Part shown: positions 26,775-34,648 of the stretch, one piece after another
How positions within the stretch are numbered: position 1 is the stretch's first letter
Layout: each line of letters begins with the position of its first letter
Assembly (NCBI GenBank): GCA_029567375.1
Contig: JAKQLB010000168.1
Location: forward strand, 1 to 61,299
DNA length: 61,299 nt
Origin: Bacteroidota bacterium
GTDB taxonomy: Bacteria; Bacteroidota; Bacteroidia; Bacteroidales; UBA932
Direction of reading: 5' to 3'
Notes under the pieces: generated by a model
What the model saw: only the letters and a program-made list of their open reading frames with translations
Databases searched by the model: none
Told to the model about the DNA's origin: nothing
Position numbers and translations under genes: made by a program

Positions 26775-27791
26775 ATGAATAAGATAAAGAAAAAGGTAAA
26801 GATAAAAGATGTGGTAAAGTATCTGCTGATGTTGGCTTTGGCGGGTCTCTTGCTCTATTTTGCCTTCCGCGATATAAGTTGGGATGATTTTGTGGAAGGG
26901 CTGCGCAGCTGCAATTACTGGTGGATACTTCTCTCAATGATTATATCCTGGATTGTTGTGGTTCTAAGAGGCTGGAGATGGCGTTTGATGATGCGCCCTC
27001 TGAGTAAGGAGATAACCCGCCTGGAGGCCTACGATGCATATAACATCTGTTATCTGGCAAATTTGGTGCTTCCCCGTTCCGGTGAAGTAGTCAGGTGCGG
27101 TATGATTGCCAACAGCGGTAAAGCCACTTTTGAAGGGGTTCTTGGCACCGTGGTGCTTGAGAGGACCTGGGATCTGATATGTGTAGTGATTGTCACTCTA
27201 CCTCTCTTCTTTTTCGGTACATTTAAAGATTTCCTTATTGAGAAAATGTGGCAACCGTTTGTGGAGTCGCTTCCATTCAAGGCTGTTTGGCTATTTGTAG
27301 GCATCATCCTTTTTATTGTAGCAATCGTACTGATTTTCCGCGCGTACCGCCAAAAAATTGCAGCCACACGTCTCGGAGCAAAAGTCATAAAGGTTTGGAA
27401 AGGACTTGTAGATGGTGTAAAAGCCGGTTTCAGGATGGAATACAAATGGGCATTCTTCGGCTACTCTGCCCTTATTTGGATAGGTTATTGGGCGATGAGT
27501 CTCTTTACGCTTTATGCATTTCCGGCCGCTACCGGTTTGACTATTTGGGACGCGCTTTTTTTGATGGTCGTAGGTTCGTTAGGATGGATTGTGCCGGTGC
27601 AAGGGGGCTTCGGAGCTTATCATTTCATCGTCGCCATGACACTCGTTCCCGTCTATGGATTTACCCAATCGGACGGATTGATTTTCGCTACGATTTCACA
27701 CGAGTCACAGGTGGTCCAGATGCTCATATGCGGTCTCATTTCTATCATCACTTACGCAATTTACAGCAAAAAGTACAATAAAGCTATGTAG
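26775..27791 (+). CDS. Flippase-like/LPG-synthase transmembrane-domain protein
   Basis: A ~338-residue polytopic membrane protein of the YbhN/lysylphosphatidylglycerol-synthase TM family (UPF0104-like). Visible features: basic N-terminus (MNKIKKKVKIKD), about seven or eight hydrophobic segments, the RGWRWRLMMRPL motif after the second helix, LPRSGEVVRCGMIA near residue 105, and VPVQGGFGAYHF near 275. Proteins of this type lack the catalytic domain of MprF and are thought to move lipids. The start at 26775 is chosen because the promoter lies between it and the earlier ATG at 26703. Confidence 0.8.
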   Translation: MNKIKKKVKIKDVVKYLLMLALAGLLLYFAFRDISWDDFVEGLRSCNYWWILLSMIISWIVVVLRGWRWRLMMRPLSKEITRLEAYDAYNICYLANLVLPRSGEVVRCGMIANSGKATFEGVLGTVVLERTWDLICVVIVTLPLFFFGTFKDFLIEKMWQPFVESLPFKAVWLFVGIILFIVAIVLIFRAYRQKIAATRLGAKVIKVWKGLVDGVKAGFRMEYKWAFFGYSALIWIGYWAMSLFTLYAFPAATGLTIWDALFLMVVGSLGWIVPVQGGFGAYHFIVAMTLVPVYGFTQSDGLIFATISHESQVVQMLICGLISIITYAIYSKKYNKAM

Positions 27792-27835
27792 TCGCCTAAG
27801 AAAAAAGAGACCTAATTCGATTATTTTTTAAAAAA

Positions 27836-27867
27836 TTGTCAATAATAAAAAAAATATATTACCTTTG
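27836..27867 (+). promoter_or_regulatory. Promoter of the first DUF3575 gene
   Basis: TTG (27836-27838) and TACCTTTG (27860-27867) are 21 bases apart over an A-rich spacer. The start would leave a leader of about 185 bases. A closely similar promoter (A-rich spacer, same -7 box) precedes the second DUF3575 gene. Confidence 0.55.
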
Positions 27868-27885
27868 TTACTGAATAGGTAGACT

Positions 27886-27934
27886 GCATCGCATTCCGTG
27901 CCAACGACTCATATTGAGATGTAGGACCTTTTTT
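27886..27934 (+). promoter_or_regulatory. Conserved leader block, copy 1
   Basis: A ~49-base block beginning GCATCGCATTCC and ending GTAGGACCTTTTTT. It is shared with 29448-29493 upstream of the second DUF3575 gene (start GCATCGTATTCC, end ACAGGGCCTTTTT). Being inside both untranslated leaders suggests an RNA- or DNA-level control element. The function is unknown. Confidence 0.5.
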
Positions 27935-28060
27935 GGGGGATGTAATGCCAAATTTGCGTATAAGGTAAGAGTTACCTATACCAAAAAGGCTATATTAAGT
28001 ACCAAAAGTAAATTGTATTTAAGTAAATTCTTGGAATAACACTTTATAAACATACAGATT

Positions 28061-28678
28061 ATGAAACAAAAGCTATTCTTTTTTATCATTCTCGCATTGT
28101 TGCTGAACGGAGCACCGGCAGTAATCGGCTCGCATAGTGCTTCTGCGCAGAACTATGCAATTAAGACAAACCTTGTTTGGGATGCTACGGCTACACTCAA
28201 TGCCGGTTTTGAGTTTAAGTTAGCACCTAAGTGGACAGTGGAAATCCCCGTTAACGTTAATGCCTGGATGAAACCCGGTGATGATACTCCCAAATGGAGG
28301 CAATTGACGGTCCAGCCTGAAGTAAGATATTTCTTCAAGGAAGCTTTCAAGGGTCATTTCGTAGGCTTTCACGCTCACGGTGGAACATTTAATTTAGGAG
28401 GTATAAAACTTCCCATTAACTTTTTAGGCTCGGACTTTAACAAGTTAGAGAAGTTAGACAATCGCTACGAGGGATGGCTTGTTGGTGCAGGAGTTAACTA
28501 CGGTTATGTGATTGGGCTCTCTCCTCATTGGAAACTTGAGTTAGAGCTCGGAATTGGCTACGTCTATCTGGATTATGACATTTTCAAATATGCCTTAAGC
28601 GGCAAACAGGTTGGTAGCAACACTCATCACTATTTTGGTCCGACCGAGCTTGGCGTTACAATCGCTTACCTATTTTAA
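28061..28678 (+). CDS. DUF3575 pilus-locus protein, copy 1
   Basis: A 205-residue secreted protein with a signal peptide (LLLNGAPAVIGSHSASAQ) and the DUF3575 opening YAIKTNLVWDATATLNAGFE. The body alternates beta strands with aromatic residues and ends in an Ala-Tyr-Leu-Phe C-terminus, like a small outer-membrane beta-barrel. DUF3575 genes usually sit at the head of Bacteroidales type V pilus operons, but their exact role is not established. This copy is about half identical by eye to the one at 29627 and has its own promoter, leader and terminator, so it is a separate transcript. Confidence 0.85.
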   Translation: MKQKLFFFIILALLLNGAPAVIGSHSASAQNYAIKTNLVWDATATLNAGFEFKLAPKWTVEIPVNVNAWMKPGDDTPKWRQLTVQPEVRYFFKEAFKGHFVGFHAHGGTFNLGGIKLPINFLGSDFNKLEKLDNRYEGWLVGAGVNYGYVIGLSPHWKLELELGIGYVYLDYDIFKYALSGKQVGSNTHHYFGPTELGVTIAYLF

Positions 28679-28727
28679 TTGAATTCAAAGGTTAGCAATT
28701 AAAGTCTTTTTATTCGAGTCTCGTTGT

Positions 28728-28756
28728 ACCCGTTATCTTTATCGGTTGCAACGGGT
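28728..28756 (+). other. Small hairpin after the first DUF3575 gene
   Basis: A 7-bp stem ACCCGTT / AACGGGT with a 15-base loop follows the gene by about 50 bases. A stronger terminator lies just beyond. Confidence 0.4.
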
Positions 28757-28773
28757 TTCGCTTTGTTTCTTAA

Positions 28774-28811
28774 TCAAACAGTCATGTGAAAGCATGGCTG
28801 TTTGGTTTTTT
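28774..28811 (+). terminator. Intrinsic terminator of the first DUF3575 gene
   Basis: A 12-bp stem (CAAACAGTCATG / CATGGCTGTTTG, one G-T pair, loop TGAAAG) is followed by GTTTTTTAT. Confidence 0.85.
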
Positions 28812-29355
28812 ATACTATTACAAAAGGTGCGGTAGCGACCCCATTTGTAAGTTACACTAAAAAGTAATAGAAATCCGTATGCCGGTATGAAAATGACGAT
28901 GATAATATAGTGCCGGTGATAGTTTTATTTTTATGCTAAATGCTTCGATCCAGGAGCACAAATACCAAACAAATAATGCGCATTTTCTGCTAATAGTATG
29001 GAGATGCGCTTTTTTTTATTTTTTTCGACAAATAAATCAGCTTTTTAATAGAAGGAGAGCTAACAAATTATAAGTTCGTTAAATGGATTTGGAGCGGGTT
29101 TGTTCTCAAACCGGTCAACCTTATAATGAGTTGAAGTACACATTATTGTACCAGGATATTTTTTAAATGACAGACTTTGCTCCTCAAGTTATGTGTTACC
29201 TCATTTTGTTAAAACCTTGTTTTTAGTTGCAAAATGTAATTTTGCACCATGGCATAGCATGTGTTTATCTAATAATCTATAAATCAATATGTTGTGAAAG
29301 AATAGTTCTTGCTTTGCGAGAATAAAAATCATATTTTTCTATTTTAGAAGGAAAG
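28812..29355. other. Gene-poor interval between the two DUF3575 genes
   Basis: About 540 AT-rich bases with no convincing reading frame. It holds a second hairpin with a long T run (28974-29018), a GGTTTG/CAAACC hairpin near 29096-29112, a GCAAAAT-GTA-ATTTTGC inverted repeat at 29229-29245 that includes a TAATTTTG -7-like box, and a TTCTTGC/GCGAGAA hairpin near 29309-29325. It could hide a small RNA or a decayed gene; nothing here proves either. Confidence 0.4.
28974..29018 (+). terminator. Second terminator-like hairpin
   Basis: AATGCGCAT and GAGATGCGC-type arms (core 6-bp GCGCAT/ATGCGC with a long loop) precede a TTTTTTTTATTTTTTT run. No gene for it to end is visible directly upstream. Confidence 0.5.
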
Positions 29356-29386
29356 TTGCGAAATAAAAAAAATATAAATACCTTTG
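29356..29386 (+). promoter_or_regulatory. Promoter of the main pilus operon
   Basis: TTG (29356-29358) and TACCTTTG (29379-29386) are 20 bases apart over an A-rich spacer, nearly the same layout as the promoter at 27836-27867. The leader to the second DUF3575 gene would be about 235 bases. Confidence 0.55.
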
Positions 29387-29447
29387 CCACCCGAAAGTTG
29401 TAAATTATAAAAAGTATTAACTACTTCTGTCTTCCCAAGGGAGATTT

Positions 29448-29493
29448 GCATCGTATTCCACACAAGGACTTGTATAATCTACAGGGCCTTTTT
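29448..29493 (+). promoter_or_regulatory. Conserved leader block, copy 2
   Basis: Copy of the block at 27886-27934: GCATCGTATTCC start and GGGCCTTTTT end. It sits 61 bases after the -7 box here but 18 bases after it in copy 1, so the block itself, not its distance from the promoter, is conserved. Confidence 0.5.
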
Positions 29494-29626
29494 CTCGATG
29501 GATGCGGTGCTTTTGTTGCGTAAAAGTGAAGGCAATTGTAGGTTTAACTGCCGGCAACGGAGAGGAACAGATTGAAAAATTAATTTGAGCAAATCCTCGG
29601 AAGAGGTATGTATGAACATAACGAAT

Positions 29627-30253
29627 ATGAAACGAAAGTTATTCTTATTTATATTTTTTGCATTGCTTCTGAATGGGGTACCTGCACTGATCCGATCTAA
29701 TGGTGCCTCTGCCCAGAACTTTGTGCTTAAGACCAACTTGCTCTACGATGCTACTGCGACAATCAATGCCGGCATAGAGTTTAAAATTGCGCCTAAGTGG
29801 ACAATGGACATTTCAAGCAACTTCAATGCCTGGATGACCCCAAATGATTCCGATCCTGCCACAATCGATCCCAAATGGAAACACTGGACGATACAGCCTG
29901 AGGCCAGATATTACTTCTGCAATCCCCTCAGTCGCCACTTTATTGGTATCCACGCTCATACAGGTAATTTCAATGTCGGTGGTTTGAATATTCCTCTGAA
30001 CCTTTTAGGAACGGACTTCAGACAGCTTAAGGAAATGCGCTACCAGGGATGGTTTGTCGGCGGAGGAGTCAGCTACGGCTATGTGATTGCTATAAGTACC
30101 CACTGGAACATTGAGTTTGTTCTCGGTTTGGGCTACTCTTATACGGATTATGATGTTTTCCTATGTCCTGCATGTGGTAAGCAGGTCGGTAGTGGTACCC
30201 ATCACTATGTCGGTCTTACCAAGGCTGCCATTTCACTTGCGTACCTATTTTAA
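29627..30253 (+). CDS. DUF3575 pilus-locus protein, copy 2
   Basis: A ~208-residue secreted protein with a signal peptide (LLLNGVPALIRSNGASAQ) and the DUF3575 opening FVLKTNLLYDATATINAGIE. It is clearly paralogous to the protein at 28061 in sequence and ending (AYLF). In-frame starts also exist at 29585 (TTG) and 29612; 29627 is chosen because MKRKLFLF matches the MKQKLFFF start of the first copy and the base context before the ATG is the same. It lies two bases before the DUF3868 gene and is the first gene of the long pilus operon. Confidence 0.87.
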   Translation: MKRKLFLFIFFALLLNGVPALIRSNGASAQNFVLKTNLLYDATATINAGIEFKIAPKWTMDISSNFNAWMTPNDSDPATIDPKWKHWTIQPEARYYFCNPLSRHFIGIHAHTGNFNVGGLNIPLNLLGTDFRQLKEMRYQGWFVGGGVSYGYVIAISTHWNIEFVLGLGYSYTDYDVFLCPACGKQVGSGTHHYVGLTKAAISLAYLF

Positions 30254-30255
30254 AG

Positions 30256-31707
30256 ATGACTACTATGAGAAAATATATTGCAATACTCGCATCTCTGCTG
30301 GCATTGATATTCAGTGCCAATGCGCAGACGATTATGAATGGTTCTCTGGCTATCGACAGGATAGAGATCAACCGCAGCGGTGAACATATCATAATCGACA
30401 TGAAGATCAATCTCAGTAAATTAGAATTAAAGAGCAGCCAGGCAGTACTTATCACACCGGTTTTGGTTAATAATGACCGGCGGCTGGAGCTTTCTTCTAT
30501 CGGTATCTACGGTCGCGATAGTTATATCAACTACAAGCGCACTATTGGAGAGATCATGCTCGGAGGCCCGGATGAGATCAAATTCCGCAAATCCGAAAAG
30601 CCTGATGTGCTCAACTATCAGAAGGTGCTTCCTTACCAGAGTTGGATGAATGGGGCGATGATGATTATTGAAAAGAAGGTGCACGGCTGCTGCGATCGCA
30701 TTGATGATCGCGCAGAAGCGCTGGTAGGTGGTTATGAGGAGTTTATCTATCAGCCCGAGTTCATTTATGCAATACCGGTGGGTAAAGCCAGTGCTAAAGT
30801 ACACTCACTGGAGGGTACTGCAATGATTGACTTTCCGGTCGGCAAGACAACTATTATTCCCGACTATAGATCCAATAGAGCCGAGATAGAGAAGATTGTC
30901 GGGACTATCAAATCGGTGGCTGATGATAAAGATGCAATCATAAGTAACATTACCATTACCGGTTATGCATCTCCCGACGGTCCTTATGTTACTAATGATC
31001 GTCTTGCGCGCGAGCGTACCACTGCTTTAAAGAATTATGTGTCGGATTTACTTGGAACTACCGGTCAGTTCATTTCCACCAGCCATGTGGCTGAGGATTG
31101 GGAGGGGTTTAGGGCAAAAATAGCTGACTCACATATGACCAACCGCGATGCAATTCTGGCTATTATCGACAGTCAAGATGAACCTGACCGGCGAGAGCGT
31201 AAGATCAGGCAGGCTTATCCCAAGGAGTTTGCCACTTTCAAGGAGACTATTTTCCCTGCTTTACGTCGCACCGACTACAAGGTCGAATATGAGATTCGCA
31301 CCTATACTGATGTGGAAGAGATCAAGGCCCTTGTGCGCACTGCTCCCCAAAAGCTATCCCTTCAGGAGTTTTATTTGGCTGCCAGCGAGATGCAGCTGGG
31401 GGGAGATGAATTTGACTATATCTTCGAAACGGCAGTAAAGATGTTCCCTGACGATGAAATAGCTAACATAAATGCAGCCAACGCTTCTATGAGTAAAGCC
31501 AATCTCAAGGATGCGGCCTCTTATCTGGCAAAAGCCGGCAATAGTGCTGAGGCTGATTATGCCAGAGGAGGGCTTGCTGCGCTCAATAAAGAGTATGCTG
31601 CAGCCATTGTTCATTTACAAAAGGCTTCTGATGCCGGTCTTGTCAAAGCAGCTGAGGTGGCTGCAGAGATTGAAAAGGTAGGCAAGAATGTCTTTAAGCT
31701 TCCTTAA
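30256..31707 (+). CDS. DUF3868/OmpA-domain pilus-locus protein
   Basis: A 483-residue secreted protein (signal peptide LALIFSANAQ). Residues about 25-200 match the DUF3868 pattern, with a GCCD motif near 135. Residues about 215-345 resemble an OmpA C-terminal peptidoglycan-binding domain (ITGYASPDGPYVTNDRLARER). The last ~120 residues look like TPR helices. Such proteins accompany type V pilus genes in Bacteroidales and may anchor or help assemble the fibre; the exact role is unproven. Start may be the ATG at 30265 (MRKYIAIL). Confidence 0.85.
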   Translation: MTTMRKYIAILASLLALIFSANAQTIMNGSLAIDRIEINRSGEHIIIDMKINLSKLELKSSQAVLITPVLVNNDRRLELSSIGIYGRDSYINYKRTIGEIMLGGPDEIKFRKSEKPDVLNYQKVLPYQSWMNGAMMIIEKKVHGCCDRIDDRAEALVGGYEEFIYQPEFIYAIPVGKASAKVHSLEGTAMIDFPVGKTTIIPDYRSNRAEIEKIVGTIKSVADDKDAIISNITITGYASPDGPYVTNDRLARERTTALKNYVSDLLGTTGQFISTSHVAEDWEGFRAKIADSHMTNRDAILAIIDSQDEPDRRERKIRQAYPKEFATFKETIFPALRRTDYKVEYEIRTYTDVEEIKALVRTAPQKLSLQEFYLAASEMQLGGDEFDYIFETAVKMFPDDEIANINAANASMSKANLKDAASYLAKAGNSAEADYARGGLAALNKEYAAAIVHLQKASDAGLVKAAEVAAEIEKVGKNVFKLP

Positions 31708-31764
31708 CAAATTTGGAATCATATTCATTTTATAAATCATTATTAACAATTTAATTCTAAAGTT

Positions 31765-33435
31765 ATGAAATTTAAAGCTTTTTTATTGAGTGCCATTGCA
31801 CTCGTGTTGTTTGTAGGCTGCGAGAGAAACATCGAGCCTGAATTCAACAGTGCAGAGTCCTTTTTGGCCGTTCAAATTGTCTCTCCTTCCGATGCTGCGA
31901 CAAAAGGTACGCAAGGCGGTTTTACCAGCGGTACTGCGGATGAGGCTAAGATCAACAATGCCTACTTCTATTTCTATGATGTTTCGGGCAATTTTGTAGT
32001 GAAAGGCGAAACCCTCGGCGCACTCACCACAACTAACGTTGATAATAACGTTGAACGCCGAATCAATGCCACTATTGTGCTTAGGAATGTTTCCGTATTG
32101 CCTGATCAGATGCTCATAGTGCTCAACCTTCCTGCCGCTGATGATAGTAAGTTTGACAACAAAAGTTTGACACAAGCACAGGCAGCAATTACCAACCTCT
32201 ATCGGAATGCCACTGATAGTTATATCATGACCACTTCCACCTACCTCAAGAAGGATGAGACCCCCAAAATTGTTTGCACAACCCGCGATATTGGGACTTA
32301 TCTCGAAACTACTGAGGCGGCAGCATTAGCCAACCCTGTAACAGCATATGTTGAGCGTCTTGCCGTAAAAGGTAATTTAACGATTAAGGATGCGGCTACT
32401 ACAGCAGGTATGCCTAATGTAACCCCTGCCTCTTTCACCACAGTACAAGCACCATTTCAGAGTAACCAAGAAGATGTTACTATCCGGCTCAATGGCTGGA
32501 AATTCAGCAATCTCAACAAACAGAGTTATTATATCAAGAAGATTGACGATACCTGGGATTTTACTTGGAATTGGAATGATTACACATCAGGAGGAACCAC
32601 ATGGGGAGGAAAATATCGTACATTCTGGGCACAGGATGCCAACTATACAGATGGAGTTTATCCTACCAGTTATAGTAATTTCATATCAACTCATGGTGGT
32701 GATGCCAGTGCTATATCATTGACTTATTTGTCTTACAATGACGTAGCAGCAGATGCTTGGCTTGGTGCGGATTATTGTCATGAGAATACCATTGCCGGCG
32801 GTCTTCTCACCGATAGCAAATATAAGTCTGCAGCTACAAATATTTTGTTAGCAGCGCAAGTGAAACTCGCCTCTGCAGGTGCCTATACGACCCTTTACCG
32901 TTTCAATGGCGTATTTTATGACTGGGCTCAGTATTCAGCTATTCTTGCCCAGAATATGAATACTAAGGGTTACAGAAAGACCGGCAATCTTGAATATGCT
33001 GCAGGTGATTTTCAGCAGCCCGATCCTTCTGTCGCATCTACCCATACTCACCTCTATGACGGAAAGATCAAGCCTCTCCTTACGACAGCTGCATCCACAG
33101 ACTCAGATGCGGGAGCAATTACCTATCTCGCCGATGACAGATTCATCACTGAAGTCTTTACAGATGGCAAGATGTATTACTCTATTTCCATAGAGCACTT
33201 TTTGAATCCCGACTATACTAAGAATCATGCAACGACTCCTTTCATAGTTGGTGACTTCGGCGTTGTTCGCAACCATTGGTATCAAGTGACCGTAACTGAT
33301 ATTAAGCATGTAGGTACCGGTGTGTTCAAGGATGATGAGCCGATTGTTCCCCATGACGATCCTTCGACTCGCTATCTTGCCGCTCAAATCAATATCCTTG
33401 CTTGGCAGACTGTTACACAGAATGTGGAATTGTAA
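31765..33435 (+). CDS. Mfa1-type major pilus subunit
   Basis: A 556-residue pilin precursor exported as a lipoprotein (lipobox FVGC, Cys19). In type V pili the N-terminal strand is removed by a protease and a C-terminal donor strand of one subunit fills the groove of the next. Seen here: the N-domain strand region ESFLAVQIVS...TKGTQ, INNAYFYFYDVSGNFV, and the Mfa1-like end DFGVVRNHWYQVTVTDIKHVG followed by INILAWQTVTQNVEL, the likely donor strand. It is placed between DUF3868 and the Mfa2/FimB-like gene, as in other Mfa loci, and is followed by a strong GC hairpin. Confidence 0.9.
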   Translation: MKFKAFLLSAIALVLFVGCERNIEPEFNSAESFLAVQIVSPSDAATKGTQGGFTSGTADEAKINNAYFYFYDVSGNFVVKGETLGALTTTNVDNNVERRINATIVLRNVSVLPDQMLIVLNLPAADDSKFDNKSLTQAQAAITNLYRNATDSYIMTTSTYLKKDETPKIVCTTRDIGTYLETTEAAALANPVTAYVERLAVKGNLTIKDAATTAGMPNVTPASFTTVQAPFQSNQEDVTIRLNGWKFSNLNKQSYYIKKIDDTWDFTWNWNDYTSGGTTWGGKYRTFWAQDANYTDGVYPTSYSNFISTHGGDASAISLTYLSYNDVAADAWLGADYCHENTIAGGLLTDSKYKSAATNILLAAQVKLASAGAYTTLYRFNGVFYDWAQYSAILAQNMNTKGYRKTGNLEYAAGDFQQPDPSVASTHTHLYDGKIKPLLTTAASTDSDAGAITYLADDRFITEVFTDGKMYYSISIEHFLNPDYTKNHATTPFIVGDFGVVRNHWYQVTVTDIKHVGTGVFKDDEPIVPHDDPSTRYLAAQINILAWQTVTQNVEL

Positions 33436-33496
33436 TTATTTTCTAAAAAGAGATTGCTGAGGTTTATTATACCGAGGTATTTCTATATCAATCTTT

Positions 33497-33520
33497 CGGG
33501 GCGGGTGGGGCCCCGCCCCG
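33497..33520 (+). other. All-GC hairpin between pilin and anchor genes
   Basis: A perfect 9-bp stem (CGGGGCGGG / CCCGCCCCG) with loop TGGGGC lies in the 139-base gap after the major pilin gene. No T tract follows, so it is more like an mRNA-stabilising or processing structure than a terminator. It stands out sharply from the AT-rich surroundings. Confidence 0.8.
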
Positions 33521-33580
33521 GAGGATTATTTTAAAGCCGAAGCCCCGACATTAAAAAACAAACAACAAATCGGAGTGATG

Positions 33581-34630
33581 ATGAAACGATTGATCTATTT
33601 GCTGCTCATATTTATTGCGATGACCTCCTGTAGCGTGATATATGAATATGAGGGCGACTGCGATCCAAAGTATCGAGTAGTCTTTAGGTATGACTACAAT
33701 ATGAAATATGCTGACGCCTTTGCACATGAGGTCACATCGGTGTCACTCTTTGCCTTTGATGCCAATGGAAAACTTGTTTTCCAGAAGACCGATCAGGGGT
33801 CCCAACTTGGTAGCGGCGACTATTCAATGGAGGTCGATATGGAGCCGGGTACCTATGATCTTGTCGCCTGGTGTGGTCTGGAGGATGGTAAATCCTTTTC
33901 AGTTCCCGTTATCCAGAGGGGCTTGACAACCAAGTCCGAGTTGACTTGTAAGACTAATGGGAAAGATGTTAGTGGTGTGACCGTTGTTGATTACCAACTC
34001 AAGCCACTCTATCATGGTTCACTCAATTCAGTGGTATTTCCTGACGAGGAAGGTGTTCACATTGTGACCATACCGCTGGTAAAAAACACCAACTCTATAC
34101 GTGTAATTCTGCAGCACATTTCCGGCAAACCGGTCAATCCTGATGATTTTACCTATCATATCACAGATGACAACGGACTTCTTGCCTGGGACAATGAAAT
34201 TGTTCCCAACAACATAGTCAACTATGAGGCCTACTACACAGCCACCGGTAAAGAGGTGCTGAGTAAGTCGGATACTCTTACCGCAGGCGCTGCAGCGGTG
34301 GCAGAATTTGCCACTTCTAGACTGATGGCCTCCAGCAATGCACGGATGACTATCAAAAATACTAAAGGAAAAACAGTGCTCTCCATACCTCTGATAGAAT
34401 TTCTTCTGCTGGTAAAGAGCAATTACAATAGCCCGATGACTGACCAGGAATACCTCGACCGTCAGGATGAATATCACTTCATATTCTTCCTTCAGGACAA
34501 AAAGGCTGACGGAAGTACCGGTCCGGATGAGGGTACCGATCCGGACGATCCTGATGGTGAATATACCTGGATGAATGCTTACATATACATAGGAGCATGG
34601 AAAGTTGTTTTGTCATCCATAATACTATAA
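33581..34630 (+). CDS. Mfa2/FimB-family pilus anchor lipoprotein
   Basis: A ~349-residue lipoprotein with lipobox AMTSC, followed by the family's N-terminal YEYEGDC motif and strands FRYDYNMKYAD, VSLFAFDANGKLVF and MEPGTYDLVAWCGL, which match FimB/Mfa2 anchors. These cap the pilus base and fix it in the outer membrane. Three starts are possible in a row (GTG 33575, ATG 33578, ATG 33581); a GGAG at 33572-33575 spaces best to 33581. The C-terminal acidic run (GPDEGTDPDDPDGE, near 300-325) is unusual. Confidence 0.88.
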   Translation: MKRLIYLLLIFIAMTSCSVIYEYEGDCDPKYRVVFRYDYNMKYADAFAHEVTSVSLFAFDANGKLVFQKTDQGSQLGSGDYSMEVDMEPGTYDLVAWCGLEDGKSFSVPVIQRGLTTKSELTCKTNGKDVSGVTVVDYQLKPLYHGSLNSVVFPDEEGVHIVTIPLVKNTNSIRVILQHISGKPVNPDDFTYHITDDNGLLAWDNEIVPNNIVNYEAYYTATGKEVLSKSDTLTAGAAAVAEFATSRLMASSNARMTIKNTKGKTVLSIPLIEFLLLVKSNYNSPMTDQEYLDRQDEYHFIFFLQDKKADGSTGPDEGTDPDDPDGEYTWMNAYIYIGAWKVVLSSIIL

Positions 34631-34648
34631 TAATTTGAATCTGATCGA

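Noticed and set aside
27792-29626. Invertible promoter for pilus phase variation
   Set aside because: No pair of matching inverted repeats flanking a promoter and no invertase gene was found.
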